Shown: positions 42,833-50,884 of the stretch, in pieces | Position numbering within the stretch: position 1 is the stretch's first letter | Layout: each line of letters starts with the position of its first letter | Assembly: GCA_003551705.1 (NCBI GenBank) | Contig: PUNJ01000105.1 | Span: 1-57,634, forward strand | DNA: 57,634 nucleotides | Source of the DNA: Chloroflexota bacterium | GTDB taxonomy: Bacteria; Chloroflexota; Dehalococcoidia; UBA2247; RBG-13-53-26 | Direction of reading: 5' to 3' | Notes under the pieces: model-generated | Told to the model about the DNA's origin: nothing | Databases searched by the model: none | What the model saw: the letters and a program-made list of their open reading frames with translations, nothing else | Made by a program: the position numbers and the translations under genes

Positions 42833-42835
42833 CAC

Positions 42836-42856
42836 CCTGGCCGAAGGATGGCCAGG
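42836..42856 (+). terminator. Hairpin after the hybrid kinase gene
   Basis: CCTGGCC-GAAGGAT-GGCCAGG: a perfect 7-bp stem starting 3 nt after the stop codon, followed by ATATCATAAT rather than a U-run. Possible weak terminator between the regulator and the operon. Confidence 0.45.
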
Positions 42857-42924
42857 ATATCATAATAGCATCCTTACATTGTTCTAATACTGCCTTTATA
42901 TGATTGATATATAGTCGTTTACGA

Positions 42925-43053
42925 GCCTCAATTTGGAGGCGGTTCTATCAAATCCGGCTTACGACAAAGGCCAGCCGTGTATGGACTTGGCCGGCCAGGC
43001 GCCGGAATGCCATCTGCAAAATAAGGGCAAATCATCCCCGCTCAGGGAGGACC
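42925..43053 (+). promoter_or_regulatory. GC-rich structured leader before the molybdopterin operon
   Basis: About 130 nt with several stems: GCCTC-AATTTG-GAGGC (42925-42940), GGCCA...TGGCC (42969-42992) and an overlapping CCGG-CCAGGCG-CCGG (42991-43005), ending at the ribosome site GGGAGG of the oxidoreductase. An AT-rich patch (TTATATGATTGATATATAG) just upstream could hold the -10 box, but no clean -35 was found. A cofactor-sensing RNA, such as the Moco family, is possible but was not verified. Confidence 0.35.
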
Positions 43054-45291
43054 ATGACCTTTGCTAAGACAAGGCTGGAGACCGGGGGAAAGGTGGTTCG
43101 GACCGTATGCCCGCTGGGCTGCGGTATCGGTTGCGGTATTCTTGCCCACACCAAGGACAGCGTTCTCACCAGGGTTGAACCGGGGGACCATCCCGGCACC
43201 GGGCACATATGCGCCAGAGGACTGTGTGGCCCCAAACTGGTGTACCACCACGACAGGCTAAAGCATCCCTTGAAACGGCAAGGGCGGCGCGGGGAAGGAA
43301 AATGGGAACGGGTATCCTGGGAAGAAGCCATGGATTCCATCGCCGGCAGGTTCAGCGAGATAGCCGCCAAATACGGCTCCAGCGCCCTCGCCTTTGTTTC
43401 TACGGGAGTAGGCGCAATGACAAACCTGCTGACCGTTGGCTTTGCCGGGGCCTGCCAGGGGACCTTCATCCTGCCCGCCGGACTCGGCGATTCTGCAGGA
43501 CCTTGCGCCGACCAGGTATGCTTTGGTTCCTTCATGTGGTTCGGTGAGGATTACTTGAACCGCTTCGATATCCCCACGCTGTGCCTTGTCTGGGGCAATA
43601 ATCCAGCCGAAACCGAGCCGTTCAAGTGGCGCCGTATCAGGGACGCCACCGAACAAGGAGCCAGACTTATTGTCATCGATCCCAGATTTACCACAACAGC
43701 CTCGAAGGCGGATGAATATATCCCCATCAGGCGCGGCACAGATGCCGCTCTGGCACTCGGCATGATGCAGGTTATTCTGAAGAGAGAGTTGCACGATATC
43801 CCCTTCATCACGAAACATACTGTTGGACCCTTCCTGGTCAGGGATGACAACGGCCTCTTCCTCCGGGGCAGGGACATCGGCCTGCCGGATGCTGATGCTT
43901 ACCTCGTCTGGGACCAGCATACCTTCCAGCCGTCTGCACATGCGACAGCCGGGACAAAACCTGCACTCACCGGATCCTATCAAGCCTCCGGTATAGCCTG
44001 CAGGCCAGCCTTCCAAAGGTTGTCGGACATGACGGCCGGTTACACCCCGGACAGGGTGGCGGAAATTACCGAAGTACCAGCCGCGACGATCACTGCACTG
44101 GCTATCGAATATGCCGCTGCCAGACCTGCTGCCTCTTACCGGGGCATGGGCTGCACGCGCGGCTCCTTTCACGGAGACCTCAGTTTCCGCGCCATCAACA
44201 CTCTGGCGGCTATCACCGGCAATATCAGCTTCGAAGGTCACTCGACCACGATGCACGACATGGCCCTGTTCTTCACCCATGGTTTCCCATCCTTCGTCAC
44301 CCTGCTGCAGTCCTACGAAGCCATAACCGCCGGCAACCCCCACCCTATCAAAGCCTTATGGCTAGCCAGACACAACCTGGTGAACCAGGACCCCAACTTC
44401 AACAAGATAACCGGTGAGCTTATACCCGACCTGGAATTCATAGTGGCGGTGGACATGTTCATGACCACCACAGCCATGTATGCCGACATCGTCCTGCCGG
44501 TGGCCAGCTTCTACGAATTTAATGACCTGATCGTTCCCATAGGCAACGGCTCCCATCCATATCTGCAGCTCCAGCAGAAAGTGATCGAGCCTTTATATGA
44601 ATCAAAGTCCGACCTGGATATCTACAGTACCCTGGCGAAACGCCTGGGACTGGAGGGTTACCTGGACCAAGGCGATGAAGACTATATAAGGACCATGCTG
44701 GGCACGGGGCACCCATCCCTGGAAAACATTACCTTGGAGAGACTCAGGGAAAGTCCCATGCCGCCCGCACCCCATGATGTTCCCGACTTTGCCACGACTT
44801 CCGGGCGGCTCGAGTTCTACTGCGAACGGCTGGTCCACCTTGGCCAGGAGTTGCCGATCCACATGGAACCCCTGGAGAGCAGCTGTTCGAAACTGGCGGA
44901 CAGGTACCCGCTGTCTTTCTCCCAAACACACCCGAAATACCGGCTGCACACCATGTTCACCAACATACCGTGGATACGTGAACTCGACCCTGAACCGCTT
45001 CTTGAAATGAACCCCGTCGATGCTGCTCCGAGAGGGATCGAGGACGGTGATCTGGTACGGGTGTACAACAATAGAGGCGAAATCAGGCTCAGGGCCGCGG
45101 TGCATCCAGGCATCAGACCCGGGCAGACCAATGTATGTCAAGGCTGGTCTCCAAGCCACTATCATAGCGGGACTCACCAGGCATTGACCCATGAAACCAT
45201 AAACCCTGCTCAAGCTGCTATATACGAGCCCAACTCGGCCTTCTATGATGTGCAGGTCGAGGTTGAGAAAGCGAGCGAAGAGCAAACGTGA
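43054..45291 (+). CDS. Molybdopterin oxidoreductase, catalytic subunit (DMSO reductase superfamily)
   Basis: 745 residues. N-terminal cluster ligands C19, C23, C27 and C53 (VCPLGCGIGCGIL...ICARG) bind one 4Fe-4S, with the C-x3-C-x3-C spacing seen in DmsA-like enzymes. Bis-MGD-binding blocks include WERVSWEEAMDSIAGRF, CLVWGNNPAETEP, VIDPRFTTTASKADEYIPIRRGTDAALALGM and, at the C-terminal domain, ALLEMNP-like PLLEMNPVDAAPRGIEDGDLVRVYNNRGEI. There is no Tat signal, so it is cytoplasmic. The Mo ligand cannot be assigned with confidence. The ATG has GGGAGG 3 nt upstream. It overlaps the ferredoxin subunit by 4 bp. The substrate is unknown; neighbours hint at a hydrophobic compound. Confidence 0.93.
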   Translation: MTFAKTRLETGGKVVRTVCPLGCGIGCGILAHTKDSVLTRVEPGDHPGTGHICARGLCGPKLVYHHDRLKHPLKRQGRRGEGKWERVSWEEAMDSIAGRFSEIAAKYGSSALAFVSTGVGAMTNLLTVGFAGACQGTFILPAGLGDSAGPCADQVCFGSFMWFGEDYLNRFDIPTLCLVWGNNPAETEPFKWRRIRDATEQGARLIVIDPRFTTTASKADEYIPIRRGTDAALALGMMQVILKRELHDIPFITKHTVGPFLVRDDNGLFLRGRDIGLPDADAYLVWDQHTFQPSAHATAGTKPALTGSYQASGIACRPAFQRLSDMTAGYTPDRVAEITEVPAATITALAIEYAAARPAASYRGMGCTRGSFHGDLSFRAINTLAAITGNISFEGHSTTMHDMALFFTHGFPSFVTLLQSYEAITAGNPHPIKALWLARHNLVNQDPNFNKITGELIPDLEFIVAVDMFMTTTAMYADIVLPVASFYEFNDLIVPIGNGSHPYLQLQQKVIEPLYESKSDLDIYSTLAKRLGLEGYLDQGDEDYIRTMLGTGHPSLENITLERLRESPMPPAPHDVPDFATTSGRLEFYCERLVHLGQELPIHMEPLESSCSKLADRYPLSFSQTHPKYRLHTMFTNIPWIRELDPEPLLEMNPVDAAPRGIEDGDLVRVYNNRGEIRLRAAVHPGIRPGQTNVCQGWSPSHYHSGTHQALTHETINPAQAAIYEPNSAFYDVQVEVEKASEEQT

Positions 45292-45878
45292 ATAAGCGGT
45301 ACGCCCTCGTCATCGACATGCACCGGTGCACAGGCTGCCAGGCCTGTGTGTTGGCCTGCAAGGTAGAGCATGATTTTCAGACAGGCTCAGGCATGAGGAT
45401 GGACAGGAGCGGCAGACATTCTATCGGGATGGATACAGCCGCGGGAGAGTTCCCCAACCTGTTTATGCACTTCCGGCCAATTGCCTGCATGCACTGCGAG
45501 AGTCCGCCCTGCGCCGGCGTCTGCCCAGAAGGAGCCCTATACAAGGATATTGGAGGCATAGTGGTCTTGGACCAAGCAAAGTGCAACGGCTGCCAGGCAT
45601 GTATACCGGCTTGCCCGTACCAGGCCGTTTTCTACGAAGCTGGCCGAGATTCGGTGTTCAAATGCGATCTTTGCAGTGAGCGGGTGAAGGATGGATTCGA
45701 ACCCTTCTGCGTCGTCTGCTGCGGCGAGGAAGCAATCTATTTCGGCGACATCATGGACCCGGGCAGCCGGGCTTCACAAATCATAGCGGGAAAGAGTGCG
45801 GTCCCACTCAAAGAGGAACTATTGACAGGGCCCGGCACTCACTACTGTCCGCCAAGGCCCCGGCGCGGTCGGGGCTAG
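45288..45878 (+). CDS. Four-cluster ferredoxin subunit of the molybdopterin enzyme (DmsB/PhsB-like)
   Basis: 196 residues with four cysteine clusters: CTGCQACVLACKVEH, CMHCESPPCAGVCPEGA, CNGCQACIPACPYQA and CDLCSERVKDGFEPFCVVCC, the layout of DmsB/NrfC-type electron-transfer subunits. It would pass electrons between the catalytic subunit and a soluble or membrane partner. A membrane-anchor subunit is not in the operon, so electrons may come from, or go to, a cytoplasmic carrier. The start is GTG overlapping the upstream stop (GTGA). A lipocalin-like gene follows after 27 bp. Confidence 0.95.
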   Translation: MNKRYALVIDMHRCTGCQACVLACKVEHDFQTGSGMRMDRSGRHSIGMDTAAGEFPNLFMHFRPIACMHCESPPCAGVCPEGALYKDIGGIVVLDQAKCNGCQACIPACPYQAVFYEAGRDSVFKCDLCSERVKDGFEPFCVVCCGEEAIYFGDIMDPGSRASQIIAGKSAVPLKEELLTGPGTHYCPPRPRRGRG

Positions 45879-45905
45879 CCATCAACTTTGGAGGAGGTGA
45901 ACTTG

Positions 45906-47000
45906 ATGTTGACCAAATATGACGAGTTTATGTGCCACCAGATACCCTCTACCATGGACCATCCGTATACCAGCGCTCGAGAATGGACGGAGAGAACATG
46001 GTTCAGCGCCCATGACATCTCGGGGAAGATGCACATGGTAAGCAGCATCGGCCTGTATCCCAATCGCAATATCATCGATACCTACGGCGCAGTAGCTATA
46101 GATGGCAAGATGGAGTACCTGGTAAGGGCTTCACGCGAACTCCGGCCGGCGCGGGACGAAACAAAGATCGGGCCCTTCACCTATGAAATCGTCGAACCGA
46201 TGAAGAAAGTTCGCAAGTCACTCGCCGAGAACGAACATGGTCTGAGCTACGACATCCTCTTCGATGCGTCCTTCCCGGCCCTTGAGGAACAACCGCAGTT
46301 CTCCCGGCACAGGGGCAGGGTGCAGGAGAACATCGTTCGTTATGTGCAAATGGGTCGACCCAGCGGCTGGATCAAGGTGGACGGCAAGACCTACGACATC
46401 GACAGCAACACCTGGCGAGCAGAGAGAGACCATTCGTGGGGCATCAGGCGGGGAGGAGGGGTGCCGGAAACGGGCGTGCAGCCCGGCGAGATTCCGGAAG
46501 GGTACCTTTTCAACTTCCTGGTGGTCCAGTTTGATTCCTGGTGCGCCAGCTATCATATCAGAGAGCTATGGGACGGCACGCGGCTGATGTTCAGCGGCGG
46601 CATAGCCTACCCCCTGGGGAGCCCGGTCAAAGAAATACCTTTAACGGACGTAGACCATTTCTTCAAATTCCGGCCGGATATGCGATTTCCGACCGGTGCC
46701 GATGTAGTTTTGAAGGGACCGGACGGCCTCAAGAAAGAGCTTTCCCTCAAGCCCTTGGGTTGCTGCTATCTGAGGCCGGGCGGGTACTTCGGCTACAACG
46801 AATTCACCCATGGCTTGTGGATGGGCCAGTCCTGGATGGACGGGCTCAGGCTGGATATATCGGATCCGGCGGTGGTGAGGGACATAAGCTTCCTTGACGA
46901 CGTAATGTGTGAAGTCAGGTGCGGCGACGAAGTGGGCTACGGCATCACCGAGATCGTGGTTACGGGCAAGTACCCCAGGTATGGGTACGAGGGTTACTAG
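45906..47000 (+). CDS. Lipocalin-like protein, paralogue A (AttH/CrtC/DUF7064-related)
   Basis: 364 residues, soluble, no signal. Probably two lipocalin-like barrels: the central motif AERDHSWGIRRGGGVPETG is of the RDHSWG kind shared with hydroxyneurosporene-synthase-like and DUF7064/7065 proteins. In Proteobacteria that kind of domain occurs next to or fused to APH-type kinases. Start MLTKYDEFMCHQIP at ATG 45906, set by GGAGGAGG and by the paralogue downstream, which begins identically. A conserved CHQ near the N-terminus and a C-E-x2-C near the C-terminus recur in paralogue B. Possible role: binding or hydrating an isoprenoid-like ligand; function unproven. Confidence 0.72.
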   Translation: MLTKYDEFMCHQIPSTMDHPYTSAREWTERTWFSAHDISGKMHMVSSIGLYPNRNIIDTYGAVAIDGKMEYLVRASRELRPARDETKIGPFTYEIVEPMKKVRKSLAENEHGLSYDILFDASFPALEEQPQFSRHRGRVQENIVRYVQMGRPSGWIKVDGKTYDIDSNTWRAERDHSWGIRRGGGVPETGVQPGEIPEGYLFNFLVVQFDSWCASYHIRELWDGTRLMFSGGIAYPLGSPVKEIPLTDVDHFFKFRPDMRFPTGADVVLKGPDGLKKELSLKPLGCCYLRPGGYFGYNEFTHGLWMGQSWMDGLRLDISDPAVVRDISFLDDVMCEVRCGDEVGYGITEIVVTGKYPRYGYEGY

Positions 47001-47067
47001 CACTCCTTCAAAGGGTGGCGGCTACCGGCCCGGTGATCGACCCAGTATGGATGGAAAGGGGTCTTGA

Positions 47068-48162
47068 ATGCTGACCAAATACGATGAATATCTGTGCCAT
47101 CAAATACCGTCCACATTCGATCATGTGGAGACAAGCAGCCGGCAATGGACGGAGAGGATCATACTCCATACCCATGACACGACAGGGCAGCTTCACATGA
47201 GCAACGGGTTCGGACTCTACCGGAACCGGAATATCATTGATGCTTTCGCCTGCCTTACAGTCGATGGCAAGACCCAGTACAACGTCAGGGCTTCTCGAGA
47301 GCTTCTGCCGCAGATCGATGAGGTCAAGGTAGGCCCGTTTTCCTACGAAGTAACGGAGCCTCTCAAGAAGGTCCGCTATACTCTGCAGGACAACGAATAC
47401 GGTCTCAGCTACGATCTGATGTTCAATGGAGTAATGCCCGCGCATGAAGAGGATGCCCAGTTCTTCCGGTTGAAAGGCAGGGTGGAAGAGGATATGCAGC
47501 GTTTCGACCAGGTAGGAAGGGCCAGCGGTTGGATCAAGGTAGAGGGCAAGACCTACAGTCTCGATGAATCGAATTTCTATGTGGAGAGGGACCATTCATG
47601 GGGAATCAGGCGGGGCGGGGGCGTACCCGAAACAGGAGTGGAACCCGGTGACATCCCCGAAGGCTACCTCTATAGCTGGGGCGTCATACAGTTCCCCTCC
47701 TGGGGAGCCGCATATCACATCAGGGAAAGCTGGGACAGCAAGCCGCTACTGGCCAGCGGCGGCGTCTTCTACCCCTATGGCACAGATAAGGAAGACCAAC
47801 ACTTCACCGCGATCGATCACAACTTCCAGCTTCGCCGTGACCTGCGCAAAATCAATTCGGGAGAACTCACCTTTCATCTGGCCGGGGGAGAACAGAAGAC
47901 CATTTCCATGCGCCCTCTGAGCTTCTGCTGCCTGAAGGCGGGCGGATATTTCGGCTACAGGGATTTCGTCCACGGCCAGTGGATGGGTCCGTACTTCATC
48001 GACGGTTTCAAGCTCGACCTTTCGGACCCTGCGGTTCTGGCTGACGTCTCTTTCCTGGACAATACGTCATGCGAGTTGCAGTGCGATGGTGAGACAGGCT
48101 ACGGGGTTTTCGAACTGGTCATAACGGGCAAATATACCAAGTACAATTTCGCTGGATACTAG
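47068..48162 (+). CDS. Lipocalin-like protein, paralogue B (tandem duplicate)
   Basis: 364 residues, same length as paralogue A and identical at about half of the positions by eye, with no gaps needed over long stretches. Shared blocks include MLTKYDE, CHQIPST, NRNIID, VRASREL, GPF-YE, the VERDHSWGIRRGGGVPETG core, IPEGYL, GGYFGY, and GYG-x-E-x-V-x-TGKY at the end. AAAGGGG lies upstream of the ATG, 67 bp after A. The pair arose by tandem duplication and may form a heterodimer or act on successive substrates. No known catalytic site is recognised. Confidence 0.72.
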   Translation: MLTKYDEYLCHQIPSTFDHVETSSRQWTERIILHTHDTTGQLHMSNGFGLYRNRNIIDAFACLTVDGKTQYNVRASRELLPQIDEVKVGPFSYEVTEPLKKVRYTLQDNEYGLSYDLMFNGVMPAHEEDAQFFRLKGRVEEDMQRFDQVGRASGWIKVEGKTYSLDESNFYVERDHSWGIRRGGGVPETGVEPGDIPEGYLYSWGVIQFPSWGAAYHIRESWDSKPLLASGGVFYPYGTDKEDQHFTAIDHNFQLRRDLRKINSGELTFHLAGGEQKTISMRPLSFCCLKAGGYFGYRDFVHGQWMGPYFIDGFKLDLSDPAVLADVSFLDNTSCELQCDGETGYGVFELVITGKYTKYNFAGY

Positions 48163-48196
48163 GTTGGAATTTCAATTCGTTGAGGAGGTATAACCG

Positions 48197-49183
48197 GTGA
48201 CAAGCAGAGATGTTTATGAAGAATTGGCAGACATGCAGGACAAGGAGGATGTCGTTGGTATCCCGAAGACCGAGTCCTTCCTCAAGCTCCTGCGGCTTCA
48301 GTTTACTCCGGAGGAAGCCGAGCTGGCTTTGAAAGTGCGTTTCACACCCATGACCCTGTCCGAAATTCACGAGAAGACGGGCATGGACAAAGAACGGCTC
48401 AAAAACATGCTCCTGACCATGGCTGACAAGGGGACCGTGTTTTATGACCCGGCCGAAAAAGACCCTGCCTACAAGGTTGTAGGTTCGGCGGCGCCCGGAC
48501 TGATTGAGACCGGCCTCTGGGGCAACATAAAGTACCCCTACAGCATAGAGTTGGGCAAGGCGCTCTACAATGTACTGAAGGAATGGTGCGATGCGAAGCT
48601 CTGTACGCTGGGCTTTCCCTTCGCTCCGGTATGGGGTGGCACGATCGCTCTGCCCGTAGACGCCCAGCCCGCTGAAAACCTGGCCGAAATAATGAAGCAG
48701 AACGACCATTTCAGCGTGTCTCCGTGCCCCTGCCGCCTCTCTCACTGGCTAGTGGACCCAGGAAATCACTGTGATCACATTTTGGAGACCTGCCTGCACA
48801 CCGGCGAACTCAGTCGCTGGGCAGTGAAACACGGCATGGGGCGCCAAATAACACTTGATGAGACACTGGCCCTGCTCGAAGCTGCGACCAGGGACGGCCT
48901 CGTATCGACACTCAATATCAACGGATGTGTCTGCAATTGCTGCGTTGATTGTTGTGCCATCTTTCACGGACAAAAGAAAGGCGTTTCCGTCTTCGTCCCT
49001 TCACCGTTCGAGGCCAAGGTAGATGAAGATGCCTGCAATGCATGCGGCGACTGTGCTGATCGGTGTCCGGCAGATGCCATCCAGGTAAATGGCATCGCCG
49101 CTGTCCAGTCTGAGAATTGTCTCGGCTGCGGGGTCTGCGTTCCAAATTGCAGGAGCCAGTCCATGAAGCTGGTCCGCCGTTAA
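48197..49183 (+). CDS. Winged-helix plus Fe-S protein with two C-terminal ferredoxin clusters
   Basis: 328 residues. The N-terminal part (about 25-90) reads as a winged helix (AELALKVRFTPMTLSEIHEKTGMDKERLKNMLLTMADKGTVFYD). The middle has SPCPCR, HCDHILETCLHTG and NGCVCNCCVDCC, and the end has two 4Fe-4S motifs ACNACGDCADRCPADA and NCLGCGVCVPNCRSQS. Such proteins are widespread in anaerobes, with unknown role; a redox-sensing or electron-transfer function in the cytoplasm is likely. The start is GTG with GAGGAGG 8 nt upstream, 34 bp after paralogue B, in the same unit. Confidence 0.85.
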   Translation: MTSRDVYEELADMQDKEDVVGIPKTESFLKLLRLQFTPEEAELALKVRFTPMTLSEIHEKTGMDKERLKNMLLTMADKGTVFYDPAEKDPAYKVVGSAAPGLIETGLWGNIKYPYSIELGKALYNVLKEWCDAKLCTLGFPFAPVWGGTIALPVDAQPAENLAEIMKQNDHFSVSPCPCRLSHWLVDPGNHCDHILETCLHTGELSRWAVKHGMGRQITLDETLALLEAATRDGLVSTLNINGCVCNCCVDCCAIFHGQKKGVSVFVPSPFEAKVDEDACNACGDCADRCPADAIQVNGIAAVQSENCLGCGVCVPNCRSQSMKLVRR

Positions 49184-49227
49184 CGACTCAGTTGATTCTA
49201 TATATCCACTTATGGAAGGAGGCAACC

Positions 49228-50604
49228 ATGGATCAGGACCTTACGGGCAAACAAACCGAGCTGGTAGCCTGGATTCAAAAACAGATGCCCCATGCCACCG
49301 ACGTATCCATCTCGGAAATGGAGAAACCGGGTATGGGCCTCTCAAGCGAAACATACCTGCTGCATTTGCACTGGAAGGAGGGGGGCGTACCGAAGACTAC
49401 GGGAGCGGTACTTCGTGCGGCACCCCAAAGCCGGGGAATCTTCCCCGAGTATGATCTGGGCCTCCAATTCCGCATAATGCAGATTCTCCAGGCGAACACC
49501 GATGTGCCCGTTGCCGAGATGTTATGGTTGGAGGAGGACCCGGCCGTGCTGGGAGTGCCGTTCTTCCTGATGAAAAGGTTGGAGGGCGACGTTCCCCAGG
49601 ACTTCCCATCCTATCACGGCACAGGCATGTATTTCGAAGCGACACCCGAGATCCGGCGCAAGATGTGGTGGGACTCTCTTGACAAGCTGGTAAAGATTCA
49701 CAAACTCGACTGGAAGGGATTGGGGCTGGATTTCGTCGGCGTTCCCGGGCCGGGGATAGCGCCGGTTAAAAGACAAATCGATTATTGGGACCATCACCTC
49801 AAGTGGCTCAAGGAGACTCCTGAAGAGTCGCATCCCACCATGGAATCCACTCTGACCTGGCTGAAAGAGAACATGTACGAGCCGGAGCGGGTCACGCTAT
49901 GCTGGGGTGACTCTCGCATAGGCAATGCCCTCTTCAGCAGGCCGGACCGGGACGTACTGGCCATCATGGACTGGGAGATGGCCTTCCTTGGCGACCCGGA
50001 GGCGGACCTGGTCTGGTTCTACACCATAGACAAGCAGGCCAGCCGGGGCTACGGCCTGCGGCCCCTGGAAGGAACGCCAACCCAGGAGGAAGTGGTCGCC
50101 CGCTATGAGCAGCTTACCGGCTGGAAATCGAAAAACCTCGTCTACAATGAAGTCCTGGCCACCTTCAGGTTCGGACTGACCGTAATCGCCGCCATGAAGA
50201 ACTTGCGCAGCCGGGGGATCCCCATTCCTGACGAAATGCTACTTAACAACTTTCCCACGCAGCACTTGTCAAAGCTCCTGGGGCTGCCCTCGCCGGGACC
50301 CGATCAGTATGCTGAGGAAAAGGTAGACCCCAGCCAGGTTGTGGCCACAGTCCAGTTCCACTTCACGGGACCCAGCGGCTATGACTGGTACCTGCTCTCG
50401 GACAAGGGAAGCCTGTCCAAGCACACGGGCTGTGTGGACAATCCCACTTGCACCATAAAGGTTTCGCCTGAGGACTGGAAGGCTATCCAGAGCGGTGATC
50501 TGAACCGGTTGGAGGCCTGGTCAGCCGGAAGATTGGTAACGGAAGGCGATCACGGATTACTGTCCTTCTTGGAAGCCGACATAGCCAAGTACAGCCAGAT
50601 GTAG
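49228..50604 (+). CDS. APH-family phosphotransferase fused to an SCP2 sterol-carrier domain
   Basis: 458 residues. The N-terminal 340 residues form an aminoglycoside-phosphotransferase-like kinase: SETYLLHLHWKEGG, the catalytic block CWGDSRIGNALFSRPDRDVLAIMDWEMAFLGDPEADL (Asp in GDSRIGN, metal Asp in DWE). The C-terminal 110 residues resemble the SCP2 lipid-transfer domain (VQFHFTGPSGYDWYLLSDKGSLSKHTG...DWKAIQSGDLNRLEAWSAGRLVTEGD). APH-SCP2 or ACAD10-like kinases phosphorylate lipophilic hydroxy-compounds or acyl-CoAs in catabolism. AAGGAGG lies 5 nt before the ATG. Last gene of the operon; a strong terminator follows. Confidence 0.88.
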   Translation: MDQDLTGKQTELVAWIQKQMPHATDVSISEMEKPGMGLSSETYLLHLHWKEGGVPKTTGAVLRAAPQSRGIFPEYDLGLQFRIMQILQANTDVPVAEMLWLEEDPAVLGVPFFLMKRLEGDVPQDFPSYHGTGMYFEATPEIRRKMWWDSLDKLVKIHKLDWKGLGLDFVGVPGPGIAPVKRQIDYWDHHLKWLKETPEESHPTMESTLTWLKENMYEPERVTLCWGDSRIGNALFSRPDRDVLAIMDWEMAFLGDPEADLVWFYTIDKQASRGYGLRPLEGTPTQEEVVARYEQLTGWKSKNLVYNEVLATFRFGLTVIAAMKNLRSRGIPIPDEMLLNNFPTQHLSKLLGLPSPGPDQYAEEKVDPSQVVATVQFHFTGPSGYDWYLLSDKGSLSKHTGCVDNPTCTIKVSPEDWKAIQSGDLNRLEAWSAGRLVTEGDHGLLSFLEADIAKYSQM

Positions 50605-50633
50605 ACCCGGGGTGCATCACGATACGCCCCCCT

Positions 50634-50665
50634 GGCCGATGGGGTACCACCTTACCCCATCGGCC
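50634..50665 (+). terminator. Intrinsic terminator of the molybdopterin operon
   Basis: GGCCGATGGGGTA and TACCCCATCGGCC form a perfect 13-bp stem with a 6-nt loop, followed by ACTCCTTTTGTTCCTT. It lies 29 nt after the stop of the APH-SCP2 gene. Confidence 0.85.
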
Positions 50666-50718
50666 ACTCCTTTTGTTCCTTGTTTCGACCATGAGGATGG
50701 TAGCTGTGCCGAGAGCAT

Positions 50719-50775
50719 AGGTGGCGGACAAGGGGGGCCCGCCCCTACGGGAGTAGCGTCCCCGCCTGACCGCGT
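50719..50775. repeat. GC-rich stretch resembling a dispersed intergenic repeat
   Basis: GTGGCGGACAAGGGGGGCC followed by CGCCCCTACGGGAG is partly palindromic (GGGGGGCCCGCCCC) and reminds me of short GC-rich interspersed elements in Chloroflexota and other genomes. Only one copy is seen in the window, so it cannot be proved to be a repeat. Confidence 0.25.
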
Positions 50776-50884
50776 AATGCAATTTCGCGGGTAAGGTGGC
50801 CTGAACGGCATGAGCACTCGGCAACATGGTCGATGTGAGGGGCGTCCTTGGGTATCGGACCCAACCTGACCTTGGGCTACGCTG

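Noticed and set aside
43258-44343. 361-residue minus-strand ORF
   Set aside because: Antisense to the molybdopterin oxidoreductase, glycine-rich shadow composition, no ribosome site.
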